Shown: positions 1 through 7,771, counted from the stretch's first letter. The stretch is DNA of 11,023 nt from an uncultured Clostridiaceae bacterium (GCA_949841235.1 CATKZA010000018.1:1-11023), one strand, 5' to 3'. Numbers and translations are program-made. The notes: generated by a model not told the origin, from the sequence alone.

Positions 1-1433
1 ACCACCTTCCAGTTCCCATCAGAACACTGGATATTGCCCTCCACTGTCTGGAGATAGCCATTGACAGGAGGTGCCGTAATCATGCCCACATGGCAGAAAC
101 TTCGACCTGAATAATAGAACACCAAATCCCCTGCCTTGGGCGTGTAATTGCCTCCATAATGCCTTGCATATTGAAACTGCCCCCGGCTCTTATACCAATT
201 TACTGCCACGGCACAACTGGCTGTTTTGGGCACAGCCTTGCCAAGCAATCCCAGCTGATTCGCACAATATGACTGGAACGCCATACACCATGGATATCCT
301 GATCCAGAAACCGTCCTGCCATAATACCAAGTATTGTACTTCACATTATTATTTCCTCTGTAATCTCCAATGCCTACTTGGGACAATTCGTAATTTACCA
401 TTCTCTGGGCAGTGGAAGTATTAGAAGATGCTGCGGCAGGCGGATTAGCATTGCCTCCTTGAATCGTTACCCTCTTAGTGCCTAGCAGGGGATTTCCCGT
501 GCCTCCTCCCACGTTGATTGCATAAATATACACATTCTGTGCGCCCCTCTTTGATACAGACAGCGTGGCATGGAAGCCATGATAATTTCCCACGCCGGGA
601 TAGACCTTATTCACATCCGGCCGAGAAACATTTGCCGTCACCGCATATGCGGGTGCGCCGGAACCCGCTGGCCCACCCACATATACATGCACTTGCAGGT
701 TCGTACCCAGGGAATCCCTGTCGAAGGTCCAACCTGTCACCGTAATCTTCCCCACCCCTGGCGAAATCACGCTATCCACGAAGCCTTGAGGATTGGATCC
801 CGCAGAAGAAGAATATGTTCCCTGAACCCAACCCAACTTGTATCCGCCAGAACAAGGATACTGCACCTGGGTTCTGCCATTGGCTCTTCCCACCACTAGA
901 ACCTGGTCAGAAGCGTATACGGTTCCAATGGTGGCACCTCCCGTGCTTCTTCGGTAAGCAGTCAGTCTCTTCCCTAATTTCCTTGTCCTCGTATCGAATC
1001 CCGCAGATGCCATAAAGCCACTTGTAGCAGCATAAGCCGTGCGCCAGCCCCTAGATACGGGGTAAGTTACTTTCACCGAGCCATTGGAATAGAATGCCAA
1101 AATCTTGCAATAATCTCCCGGCACGATATATCCTGTAGCCTTCCTCAGGTTATTGGCAGTATAGGTGGTCAGCCTTCCGCTACCGTTCTTCATATATGCC
1201 CACATGGGTAGCCGCCCGGTAGTGCTGGCGGCCTGCACCACCCTGCCGGTTCCTCCGTTACCTCCGAAGGATGGCATCTGCATGCCAGTCAGCGTCATGA
1301 CGACAGCCAGAGCCATGCAGAATGCTACTCTAAGTCCTTTTCTAATGCCCTTGCTCATATCCATCACCTTTCCTTTCCGTCGATTCTTACTCTTATCGGT
1401 TTCCTTGATTTTTTGTAATGCTTTGGACTTCAT
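1..1433 (-). CDS. Secreted CHAP-domain cell-wall hydrolase, 3' end cut by the window edge
   Basis: This gene encodes a probable exported peptidoglycan amidase or endopeptidase, with 477 residues visible and no stop before the window edge. Seen: a basic N-terminus, a hydrophobic segment at about 36-51 and a signal-peptidase-like VQAAS site near residue 69; two SH3-like segments (about 72-145 and 146-207); a beta domain containing ITVTGWTFDRD and VHVYVGG (about 218-325), of a kind I recall from clostridial and actinobacterial hydrolases; and a CHAP domain with Cys383 in PWCMAF, His448 in FCHVGM and Glu465 in VEGN, a plausible catalytic set. The start at 1433 follows AGAGGAG at good spacing. Met24 (1364) also follows a purine-rich GGAAAGGTG and would give a more usual signal-peptide length. 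The gene lies 236 bp after its upstream neighbour and has its own candidate promoter, so it may be a separate unit. The CHAP call is firm; substrate and remaining C-terminus are unknown. Confidence 0.9.
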   Translation of the reverse strand, partial: MKSKALQKIKETDKSKNRRKGKVMDMSKGIRKGLRVAFCMALAVVMTLTGMQMPSFGGNGGTGRVVQAASTTGRLPMWAYMKNGSGRLTTYTANNLRKATGYIVPGDYCKILAFYSNGSVKVTYPVSRGWRTAYAATSGFMASAGFDTRTRKLGKRLTAYRRSTGGATIGTVYASDQVLVVGRANGRTQVQYPCSGGYKLGWVQGTYSSSAGSNPQGFVDSVISPGVGKITVTGWTFDRDSLGTNLQVHVYVGGPAGSGAPAYAVTANVSRPDVNKVYPGVGNYHGFHATLSVSKRGAQNVYIYAINVGGGTGNPLLGTKRVTIQGGNANPPAAASSNTSTAQRMVNYELSQVGIGDYRGNNNVKYNTWYYGRTVSGSGYPWCMAFQSYCANQLGLLGKAVPKTASCAVAVNWYKSRGQFQYARHYGGNYTPKAGDLVFYYSGRSFCHVGMITAPPVNGYLQTVEGNIQCSDGNWKV

Positions 1434-1499
1434 AACTTTTCACTCCTCTCACAATATGTCTGCATGTTTGATCATTTGATCTGTATCCAGTGTAGCAAA

Positions 1500-1528
1500 A
1501 TTAAGTTCTTGCCTTGGGATTTTGTAAA
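1500..1528 (-). promoter_or_regulatory. Candidate sigma-A promoter for the CHAP gene
   Basis: Read on the minus strand, TTTACA (1528-1523) is followed after 17 bases by CTTAAT (1505-1500). The match is 5 of 6 at -35 and 4 of 6 at -10, with ideal spacing. The implied leader to the start at 1433 is about 60 bases. This is a consensus match by eye only. It is supported by the 236-bp gap and by the repeated motif just upstream. Confidence 0.35.
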
Positions 1529-1531
1529 AAT

Positions 1532-1559
1532 TGACATAGAAAATGTCATATCTGACATA
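1532..1559 (-). promoter_or_regulatory. Possible operator: three TGACAT/ATGTCA half-sites with 21-bp period
   Basis: TGACAT occurs at 1532-1537 and 1553-1558, exactly 21 bp apart, with the inverted copy ATGTCA at 1543-1548 between them. On the minus strand this reads as two TATGTCA direct repeats two helical turns apart. The proximal repeat ends three bases upstream of the candidate -35 box. That position and period fit an activator site. LytTR regulators typically bind direct repeats of about this period, and one is encoded in this window, but the half-site is not a close match to the usual LytTR consensus. Pairing to the LytTR protein is inference. Confidence 0.35.
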
Positions 1560-1669
1560 TTGCATATGGTAAAGGAGATGAAAAGAAACCAAATGGATAT
1601 ATTGAGCAAGTGATATTCACCCGCAGCCACACCCAAGAGCCGCTTTAAATTTCTTTGTCTTTCACTTCA

Positions 1670-2137
1670 CTATATCGAAAAATATGCCGCCAGTCCCCCG
1701 CCTAATGCCATAAGCAACAGAAAAATCGCAAAAAATACGATTAGCAGGCAGAATTTTGACCGGGCATAATTTCTCAGATTCACATTTTTCGTACCCCCAC
1801 ATGCAAAAATAATGAGGATTATCTGCCCCACCAAGGGAATGGCAAACAAAATATCATACCCGAAGTAAGTCCACATTCCCAACGGCCTGTAATCTAATGA
1901 CGGATTATAATCCGGAATCACCTGGCCAATAGATGCGCCCGCATTGCCAGCATAAAATCCATTACCAAAATTAGCCGACCGAGGCACGGCATTCTGCGGT
2001 GGAATCTTCCCATTTCCCATGCTATTCGACGGATTCTGCCCGCCCATCAGGTTATTCCGTGATGCCAATTCCTCACCGCATTTAATGCAATACCTTGCGC
2101 CTTGAGAATTATCTGCTCCACATCTACTACATCTCAT
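1670..2137 (-). CDS. Small zinc-ribbon membrane protein, 155 aa, two helices
   Basis: Seen: an N-terminal zinc ribbon with Cys3, Cys6, Cys17 and Cys20 in a CxxC-x10-CxxC arrangement; a polar Gly/Asn/Pro-rich linker (about 22-85); and two hydrophobic segments at about 91-113 and 128-152 joined by the polar GGTKNVNLRNYARSKF. The pairing of zinc ribbon with this two-helix hydrophobic module, including the YFGYDILF and GGTKN...ARS sequences, resembles small proteins common in Lachnospiraceae whose role is not known to me. Topology is predicted with the ribbon in the cytosol and both helices forming a hairpin. The start is firm: AGGAGG lies 8 bases upstream of ATG. The gene follows the 459-aa FHA gene after 124 bp. 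The same Cys spacing recurs at the N-termini of the 491-aa and 760-aa proteins, which suggests a shared partner or localisation signal. Function is unassigned. Confidence 0.85.
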   Translation of the reverse strand: MRCSRCGADNSQGARYCIKCGEELASRNNLMGGQNPSNSMGNGKIPPQNAVPRSANFGNGFYAGNAGASIGQVIPDYNPSLDYRPLGMWTYFGYDILFAIPLVGQIILIIFACGGTKNVNLRNYARSKFCLLIVFFAIFLLLMALGGGLAAYFSI

Positions 2138-2190
2138 CCTTTTATCCTCCTTTTATTTGCAATCATATCCTTAGTGCTTCCATTCTCCAA

Positions 2191-2222
2191 TTTCTAATTT
2201 TTGACCTAAACCAGTCAAAAAT
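2191..2222 (-). promoter_or_regulatory. Perfect 9-bp inverted repeat overlapping a candidate promoter
   Basis: ATTTTTGAC (2197-2205) and GTCAAAAAT (2214-2222) form a perfect 9-bp inverted repeat around an 8-base loop, in the gap upstream of the 155-aa gene. On the minus strand the arm supplies TTGACT (2218-2213), followed after 16 bases by TAGAAA (2196-2191). That would be a -35/-10 pair about 54 bases before the start. An operator palindrome covering the -35 box and spacer is plausible. The stem is AT-rich and no T-run follows it, so a terminator is unlikely. Assignment is by eye. Confidence 0.3.
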
Positions 2223-2261
2223 CCTCAATTTAACTGAACCATGAATAGTAACAACAATGAA

Positions 2262-3641
2262 CTACTCCAAATTCATTGTCTCCTCCCCATCCGCAATGAG
2301 AATCCCCATCCCCCGGTCAAGGCTTGCATGCTGACCTTTTCCAATTCTTCTGCCACCCGAAAGGTTAATGCCATTTTCTGAAAAACAGAAGATATCAAAC
2401 TGATCCGTCTCCTGATTATAGCAAATCACAAAATGCTTTCTGCTCACCTTTCTATGAGACAGTACCAAGTCAGATACCGACGGATCCCGCCCCACCACGA
2501 TTTGCTCTCCTGGCGTGCAGACAATCTCCGCTCCTGCCATAGTACCTCTGGTAATGCGGATTCTTCCCCGCTTATTCCCCATTGCCTGCGACAGAGGATA
2601 GGTCTCTTCTCCATACCGGGTTACCATATTGGCATTTTGCCGCCCGTTATCTTCCATAATGGGAATGTCCTGATATCCATCCCCCATGGGAACGCCGTCT
2701 CCACCTAGGGCATTGCCAGCGTTGCCTCCAGCATTATATTGGATTTGATTGTATTGGTTCTGATTCCATGGGTTATCGCCTGCCACTCCCACATCGTAAG
2801 CACCGGAATAACCACCTTCGTCCCATACGCCGACGGGTGCCATGCCCTTGGTCAGCATCAGGAGAAAGGAATATGCCAGAAGCAATACGCTACATATCGC
2901 AAAAAACCAAATCCCAAACCCGGTAAAGGAAACCAGCATGCGGCGAATGCCAGAGGTTATCATATCATCAATGGAACCTTTGAAGATAGAATAGCCAAAG
3001 TCCAGCTCTTTGGCAGATTTGCTCAGGACATCTGCCAATCTTCCTCCCCCGATGGATGGTATGAAAATATACCATGCAAAATTGGAAGCAGCCGCCAGCA
3101 GGAAATACACCCACGTACTGATCACAGCCACGGTCTTTTTCCATCCTTTTAAATATGTGATAAGATACAATGCTATGAGCAATATTGGCAGGATGTAAAT
3201 GATGGCAAGCATAATGCGGGGCAACAGCAATGCTCCATAGATCTCGTCCACTAATTTCTTTTCATTCTCATCAAGCTCATCAAACTTACCCTCACTTTCT
3301 CCCGTGATATCCTGTAGAAATTCATAGACGCCTTCCTTGCCGGCAAAAATCAACTGTGCAGAACTGCGGTTAATTTTTTTATTTTTAAAGAGTTTGTCTG
3401 CATCCTCCTTGATATCCTCTCTTCTATCTCCCAGAGAGTCTCCAATCAAATCGGCCCATTCACTCTCCGTCTTCTCTTGATACCAATCCGCCGCATCCTC
3501 CAGTATGCCTATGCTCCAGTCTGCCCATCTGCCCGAAGTTATGGTAATTCTAGGCATGAACATAGACAAGAAAATTCCCAGGCAGACTAGGCATCCCACG
3601 ATTAGCTGCCATCCTTTCATCTGATATTTCATATCATCCAT
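2262..3641 (-). CDS. Four-helix membrane protein with C-terminal FHA domain, 459 aa
   Basis: Seen: a first hydrophobic helix at about 11-30; an acidic, charged loop of about 105 residues (31-136), predicted outside; further helices at about 138-162, 170-194 and 237-264; an Asn/Gly/Tyr-rich linker (about 275-355); and a C-terminal FHA domain (about 358-459). The FHA domain keeps the phosphothreonine-binding signature: Gly384-Arg385 in VVGRDPS, Ser400 and His403 in KVSRKH, and Asn423-Gly424. An even helix count puts FHA in the cytosol, where a Ser/Thr kinase could supply its ligand. The architecture and N-terminus (MKGWQ against MKWQ) match the 418-aa protein encoded upstream, so the two are probably paralogues. 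The start has a close AAAGGAA; Met4 at 3632 is a possible alternative. The gene lies 151 bp after the 760-aa gene. It is likely a phospho-dependent scaffold or signalling adaptor; the loop's ligand is unknown. Confidence 0.88.
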   Translation of the reverse strand: MDDMKYQMKGWQLIVGCLVCLGIFLSMFMPRITITSGRWADWSIGILEDAADWYQEKTESEWADLIGDSLGDRREDIKEDADKLFKNKKINRSSAQLIFAGKEGVYEFLQDITGESEGKFDELDENEKKLVDEIYGALLLPRIMLAIIYILPILLIALYLITYLKGWKKTVAVISTWVYFLLAAASNFAWYIFIPSIGGGRLADVLSKSAKELDFGYSIFKGSIDDMITSGIRRMLVSFTGFGIWFFAICSVLLLAYSFLLMLTKGMAPVGVWDEGGYSGAYDVGVAGDNPWNQNQYNQIQYNAGGNAGNALGGDGVPMGDGYQDIPIMEDNGRQNANMVTRYGEETYPLSQAMGNKRGRIRITRGTMAGAEIVCTPGEQIVVGRDPSVSDLVLSHRKVSRKHFVICYNQETDQFDIFCFSENGINLSGGRRIGKGQHASLDRGMGILIADGEETMNLE

Positions 3642-3792
3642 TTCCTTTCTATTTTATATTTTCTTACTGTATTTTACAGCTATTTCTAATATCTACCCGT
3701 GTATCACCTTATTGTTTTGCCACGTACCGACCATGCATCGCTGTCACTATTCATGGCTTTTCGGTTCACAGCAACAAGCAACACGCCATTCC

Positions 3793-6075
3793 TTAATATG
3801 TGTCATATTTCCTGGTACACCATTCCTTATCCTCTATGGAATCGTAATATCGTTGCGTCGGCACGATTTCCCCATTCCGTATGGAGAACACTTCCCAGAT
3901 TACCCCTTTCTGGTTCTTTGGCACATGGAATGTCTTTTCCAGCCCTCGGTATGTATACACCCTTACCGTGGCATCGGACTCCGACAGTTCCCTGCTCCTT
4001 ACCTCATTGCTAGAGCAATGGGTATAATCTGCCACATAATATTTGTACACTCCCTGTTCCAAGTCCGTAATCGTCACCGTCTCCGGGCCATATCCATTCG
4101 TATCATCCACATCCAGATTCGCCCCCGGAATATCCTTTTCATAATAGCACGCATGCCCCTGGCCGGGCGTAAAGAGGTGGGAATCCTCGTCTGCTGGCCG
4201 ATCGCCCCAAGTGAGTACGATGCGCATCTCATCTTTTCTGAGCTTCGGTGTCAGCAGAATTGGCACTTCCTCCTCATCGTCCGGGCCAAAGAATACATTT
4301 CTATATTCCTGCATATAACCGCCCCGTTTAGCTTCCACCGTATACATGCCCGGCTCAAGGGCTGCATGGCAGTATCCCTCGTTATCCGTGTAAATGGACA
4401 GCCTGGATTCCCCTTCATAGTTATTGATGCCCCGCCGAAATACCAATTCCGCATTGTCAATGCTTCCGGTACTGTCTTCCATATTTTTCGTGGCATCGTA
4501 CAGTCGCACTGTATAGTTCCCGGCAGAACGGTCTTCCACCATATGGACTATTTCCTGATCCGCACCCAGCATGTCCTGATCTAGGTCAACGTGATACATC
4601 TTTTCCTCCACATCCTGATTCTCCAAAGAATAGGTCATCTCATAGGTTCCCTTTCTGGAAGGTACAAATATCTCGTAATATCCCTCATCATTTGTCTTCC
4701 CGGTATATAGCTTGCTGTCATAGGTATCAGAATATAATTCCACATTTACATGGGACAGAGGCGCATCCCCAGCATCGCATACCTGTCCCCGGATCGTGCT
4801 GATCCCCTCGTACTCTTCCACCTTTTTGTATGTATTGTACGCCGCATTCAGCATTTTCTTTTCCACCGCGTCATACTTCTTTTTCCTTGTGCCAGATAGT
4901 TTTCCATATTCCTTCACATTGGCCCAGCCGCCTTTTTTCAGCCGCTTTTTTTCTACTGCATTGGCGCAATAATTCGTAATCTTATTCTGGCCTTTTACCA
5001 GCCTCCAGGTAACCAGGGTGTCTTGGTCGTAGAGATAACGCTCCCCATGAATATCTGGATTGGCAAATGTGGGCAGGTAATTTTCCGTCTTATACTGAAA
5101 GACGAAATTCACTTTCCCGCTATTCGTATAATAATACTCCGTGACCTCAAGGGTGGCATCCATATGCTCAATGCTCACAATTTTATTGATGCAGTTTTTT
5201 CGGGGATGGCAGTAGATTTCATACTCCATGGCATTCCCATTTTGGGCATTGATAAACTGCTTTCTCGCAATCCGGCAGTCATTGATTTCCCCGCCGCCTT
5301 TTCTGTCCGGCACTTCCTCCAAGCGATAGAAGAGGCTGGATTTCCACTGATACGTCTTCTTCCTCTTTCCCGGCGCAATATGCTCAGCATACACGTCTAT
5401 CTTGCTCTCCACGCTATTTTTATTTCGCACCAGCACCGTGCCGTCCTGCCGCTGCTCGTCTTCCCGACGCACCATATTATAGTCATTTACCTTATATTGA
5501 AAATCTTCCTTCTCTGACAGGGAGCTAACCTGACAGGTGGCCAGCACCTTTTCGTCTTTCTTGCTCTTGGCAGTGAGGGTAGATGTCACATTGTAGTCCT
5601 GAATGGCCACCATGCCATTCTCCCCCACTTGCACCTGATTGGAACCCGCAGACCATGACACATCCTTCTTGTCCATATTGGCACATTGCAGATATTGACT
5701 CATATCCTCCGCACACTTTACGGAGAGAGCATATTTGGCATGGTCAAACGCCATGCTTGCCGGTTCCTTCGTTGCCCGCGCCTCCTTCTCCTCCTTCCTT
5801 TCCTTGCGAGGGGAATCGCTGCTGGAGCCGGAAAGAAGATACAGCATCAGGCATCCCAGGCAAAAGAGGCAGATTGCCCCTGCAATCGCAAACTCCAGCA
5901 CCTTGCGGCTTCCTTTTTCCCCATCTCTCGCCTCAGTCTGCGGAGGCGCAGTGGGCGTGCCGCCCATTCCTGCGGGTGCGTCGCCCATCCCTGTGGCCGA
6001 GACTACCTTCTGCCCGCAATTCTGGCAGAACGCCGCCCCGAAATCTAATTTTTGTCCGCATTGCCTGCAATACAT
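3793..6075 (-). CDS. Zinc-ribbon, single-pass membrane protein with large predicted surface region including a YfaP-like domain, 760 aa
   Basis: Seen in order: a zinc ribbon with Cys3, Cys6, Cys17 and Cys20; a Pro/Thr/Gly linker; one hydrophobic helix at about 59-82; a charged stretch; a long region (about 110-420) I do not recognise; a beta-sandwich of carboxypeptidase-regulatory or CNA-B type (about 425-500, with TNDEGYYEIFVP); a second similar unit (about 520-608, with DNEGYCHAALEPGMYTVEA); and a C-terminal domain (about 612-735) with IVLTWGDRPADEDSHLF, LDVDDTNGYGPETVTI and GVYKYYVADY, which match the pattern I know from YfaP/DUF2135-type proteins. The last domain's acidic residues could bind metal. 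Beta-sandwich domains are usually extracytoplasmic, so the ribbon is predicted inside and about 680 residues outside, though both helix flanks are charged. AGGAGG lies 8 bases before the ATG. It may be the outward-facing component of the local complex; this is inference. Confidence 0.88.
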   Translation of the reverse strand: MYCRQCGQKLDFGAAFCQNCGQKVVSATGMGDAPAGMGGTPTAPPQTEARDGEKGSRKVLEFAIAGAICLFCLGCLMLYLLSGSSSDSPRKERKEEKEARATKEPASMAFDHAKYALSVKCAEDMSQYLQCANMDKKDVSWSAGSNQVQVGENGMVAIQDYNVTSTLTAKSKKDEKVLATCQVSSLSEKEDFQYKVNDYNMVRREDEQRQDGTVLVRNKNSVESKIDVYAEHIAPGKRKKTYQWKSSLFYRLEEVPDRKGGGEINDCRIARKQFINAQNGNAMEYEIYCHPRKNCINKIVSIEHMDATLEVTEYYYTNSGKVNFVFQYKTENYLPTFANPDIHGERYLYDQDTLVTWRLVKGQNKITNYCANAVEKKRLKKGGWANVKEYGKLSGTRKKKYDAVEKKMLNAAYNTYKKVEEYEGISTIRGQVCDAGDAPLSHVNVELYSDTYDSKLYTGKTNDEGYYEIFVPSRKGTYEMTYSLENQDVEEKMYHVDLDQDMLGADQEIVHMVEDRSAGNYTVRLYDATKNMEDSTGSIDNAELVFRRGINNYEGESRLSIYTDNEGYCHAALEPGMYTVEAKRGGYMQEYRNVFFGPDDEEEVPILLTPKLRKDEMRIVLTWGDRPADEDSHLFTPGQGHACYYEKDIPGANLDVDDTNGYGPETVTITDLEQGVYKYYVADYTHCSSNEVRSRELSESDATVRVYTYRGLEKTFHVPKNQKGVIWEVFSIRNGEIVPTQRYYDSIEDKEWCTRKYDTY

Positions 6076-6115
6076 GCTTGCTTCCTCCTTCTCATGCTAT
6101 AAACACAATGATATT

Positions 6116-6139
6116 GGGGGCAAAAGGTATTTTGCACCC
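6116..6139 (-). repeat. Intergenic hairpin with 4-base loop
   Basis: GGGGGCAAAA and TTTTGCACCC flank the loop GGTA, forming nine base pairs with one internal mismatch. The element lies in the 212-bp gap between the 491-aa and 760-aa genes, about 40 bases before the start of the latter. On the transcribed strand the stem is followed by AATATCATTG rather than a T-run, so it is not a standard intrinsic terminator. It could be a transcript-stability or attenuation element. The rest of this gap shows no open frame and no strong promoter. Confidence 0.4.
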
Positions 6140-6287
6140 AACTGATGCTACGGATTGCTACATAGCTACACAATTGCCGCAATCCAACAAACATCTACGC
6201 TCCGCTTCGGTCGGTGCTTAGCGGGTCAAGCCACCAGATGGCAAATCACATGAAAGCACGCATTGCTATCTACTATTGATCCCAGCA

Positions 6288-7763
6288 TCATACCAAGCGA
6301 ATCTGCAAATTCTTGCTTCCCAGATACAGAATGCTCCCTCTGGCACACGCCATATAGGAACCGGCCTGAAGTCTCACTCCGTTTTGCAGGTAAACCCCAT
6401 TCTTGGACAAATCTCGTACCTCGTAATTGCCTGTATTCCTGTTAAAGCGAATCACGCAGTGCTGTGCACTCACTGTGCTATCCTGAATCACTACATGAGC
6501 CTTTCCCGGAGCAGAGCCAATGATGAACTCCCCCTGAATGCCCATGGAATTTCCCATATATAGACCGCTTAAGAATTGGATTTGCGGTTCCACGCCGGAT
6601 CCAGACATCATTCCTGCAGCATTTCCTGGCGCGACAGCATTGCCGCTATATGCAGCTTCCCCTTGGCCATATGGTTGCTGCCTGCCGCCATATAGCTGGC
6701 CTTGCCCATACAACTGCTGTCCGCCACCGTACTGCTGGCCTTGCCCATACAGTTGCTGTCCGCCACCATACTGCTGTCCCTGCCCGAATATTCTGCTCAG
6801 ATCAATTTTCTGCTTCCTATTGTCCAGAACCCCTCGGAAGAAAAGAAGAAGGTAGGCGCTGCTTATGAGGCAAGTTGCCGCATAAGCCGTAGTTCCCAGC
6901 CCATTGGACACACTCCCATACCTTCTCTTAATAATTGATGATATATCATCTATATTTCTGCTCCTATCCTCCTCATCATTATCTTTCAAATAAGTCTTGC
7001 GATATTCAGATACATACGTCTGCTTCGGTACCACATAACTACAGATGCCCAGCAACAACACAAGGCACATCATCCCAACACCCAGAATCATTACGGGCAT
7101 ATGCAGATGGAAACGGCTAAAGATATGTACGGAAAGACAAGCAATCAGCCCGATTCCGACCAAGATGGCAAATACATACAACACCCAGAGGGATGCGGGA
7201 GTATCCCGGTCTACTTCGTCCAAAAAGCCAGAATGAATCTCTTTCTGACAGTTAAAATACGGAATCAGCAGGCCAAAGAAAAATACAACCGCACCGTAGT
7301 AAATCGCCACAATTCTTTGCCGAAAGGTGAGCAAAAGCCCATATCCCACGGTGAAAATCAATAAAAATAACCATAAAGTGCGAAACTCGCCGTCAAACAA
7401 GCTGTCGCCGTCCACCAGCACTGCCGCCAGCAGAGACAGAACGGCCAGCACACACACTGCGATCCAAATGCCAAATTCCCAATAAGCCCCCCGGGTCTTT
7501 TCATAGACCAGCCCAGAAAATACCGTATTCAGCCGCACTGTCCCCGATATCTGTGATGCCCCGCCTGAAACACCGCCTCCTGGCATCTGAGACATTCCTC
7601 CTGAAACGCCTCCTCCCGCCATCTGGGACGTTCCTCCTGAAACGCCTCCTCCTACCATTCGGGATGCTCCCGCCGAGGCGCCGTTCCCCTTCAACGGTTT
7701 TCCGCAGTGCGTGCAGAATGCTGCCCCATCCGGCATCTGATTTCCACATTGAGTACAAAACAT
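6288..7763 (-). CDS. Zinc-ribbon, six-helix membrane protein with C-terminal variant FHA domain, 491 aa
   Basis: Seen in order: a zinc ribbon (Cys3, Cys6, Cys17, Cys20); a Gly/Ser/Met linker of three 12-residue repeats (about 37-73); six hydrophobic helices at about 99-117, 129-147, 151-170, 191-215, 222-245 and 291-310, with a charged loop (about 250-285) before the last; a Tyr/Gly/Gln linker of 13-residue repeats (about 327-368); and an FHA-like domain (about 395-491). Ser432, His435 and Asn455-Gly456 of the FHA signature are present, but the Arg after Gly416 is Ser and the usual Arg between Ser and His is Ala. Phosphothreonine binding may therefore be weak or lost. Both termini are predicted cytosolic. 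I chose the ATG at 7763, not 7781, because AAAGGAG lies 8 bases before it and the product then begins MFCTQCG like its ribbon relatives. The upstream FHA gene ends 29 bases away, so they are probably cotranscribed. Confidence 0.88.
   Translation of the reverse strand: MFCTQCGNQMPDGAAFCTHCGKPLKGNGASAGASRMVGGGVSGGTSQMAGGGVSGGMSQMPGGGVSGGASQISGTVRLNTVFSGLVYEKTRGAYWEFGIWIAVCVLAVLSLLAAVLVDGDSLFDGEFRTLWLFLLIFTVGYGLLLTFRQRIVAIYYGAVVFFFGLLIPYFNCQKEIHSGFLDEVDRDTPASLWVLYVFAILVGIGLIACLSVHIFSRFHLHMPVMILGVGMMCLVLLLGICSYVVPKQTYVSEYRKTYLKDNDEEDRSRNIDDISSIIKRRYGSVSNGLGTTAYAATCLISSAYLLLFFRGVLDNRKQKIDLSRIFGQGQQYGGGQQLYGQGQQYGGGQQLYGQGQLYGGRQQPYGQGEAAYSGNAVAPGNAAGMMSGSGVEPQIQFLSGLYMGNSMGIQGEFIIGSAPGKAHVVIQDSTVSAQHCVIRFNRNTGNYEVRDLSKNGVYLQNGVRLQAGSYMACARGSILYLGSKNLQIRLV
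6661..6786 (-). repeat. In-frame 39-bp tandem repeat in the six-helix FHA gene
   Basis: Three 39-bp units (6661-6699, 6700-6738, 6739-6777) plus a 9-bp start of a fourth encode the Tyr/Gly/Gln linker, with unit YGQGQQYGGGQQL. The two central units are almost identical and the 6661-6699 unit is diverged. The length keeps frame, so copy-number change would only alter linker length between the last helix and the FHA domain. Confidence 0.9.
7549..7674 (-). repeat. In-frame 36-bp tandem repeat in the six-helix FHA gene
   Basis: Three 36-bp units (7549-7584, 7585-7620, 7621-7656) and a half unit (7657-7674) encode a 12-residue repeat of the form MxGGGVSGGxSQ, between the zinc ribbon and the first membrane helix. 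It is unrelated in sequence to the 39-bp repeat, so the same protein has independently repeated linkers on both sides of its membrane core. Confidence 0.88.
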
Positions 7764-7771
7764 GCCTAATT

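Noticed and set aside
1561..1669. Intrinsic terminator after the 155-aa gene
   Set aside because: Only a weak GCGGC/GCTGC pairing with a long loop is visible, and no T-run follows on the transcribed strand.
3712..4584. A 290-residue open frame on the plus strand
   Set aside because: It lies antisense to the well-supported 760-aa gene, has no ribosome site, and its product shows no recognisable domain. It is a shadow frame.
6661..7674. Repeats as a possible CRISPR array
   Set aside because: The units are contiguous, without spacers, in frame, and encode low-complexity linkers.
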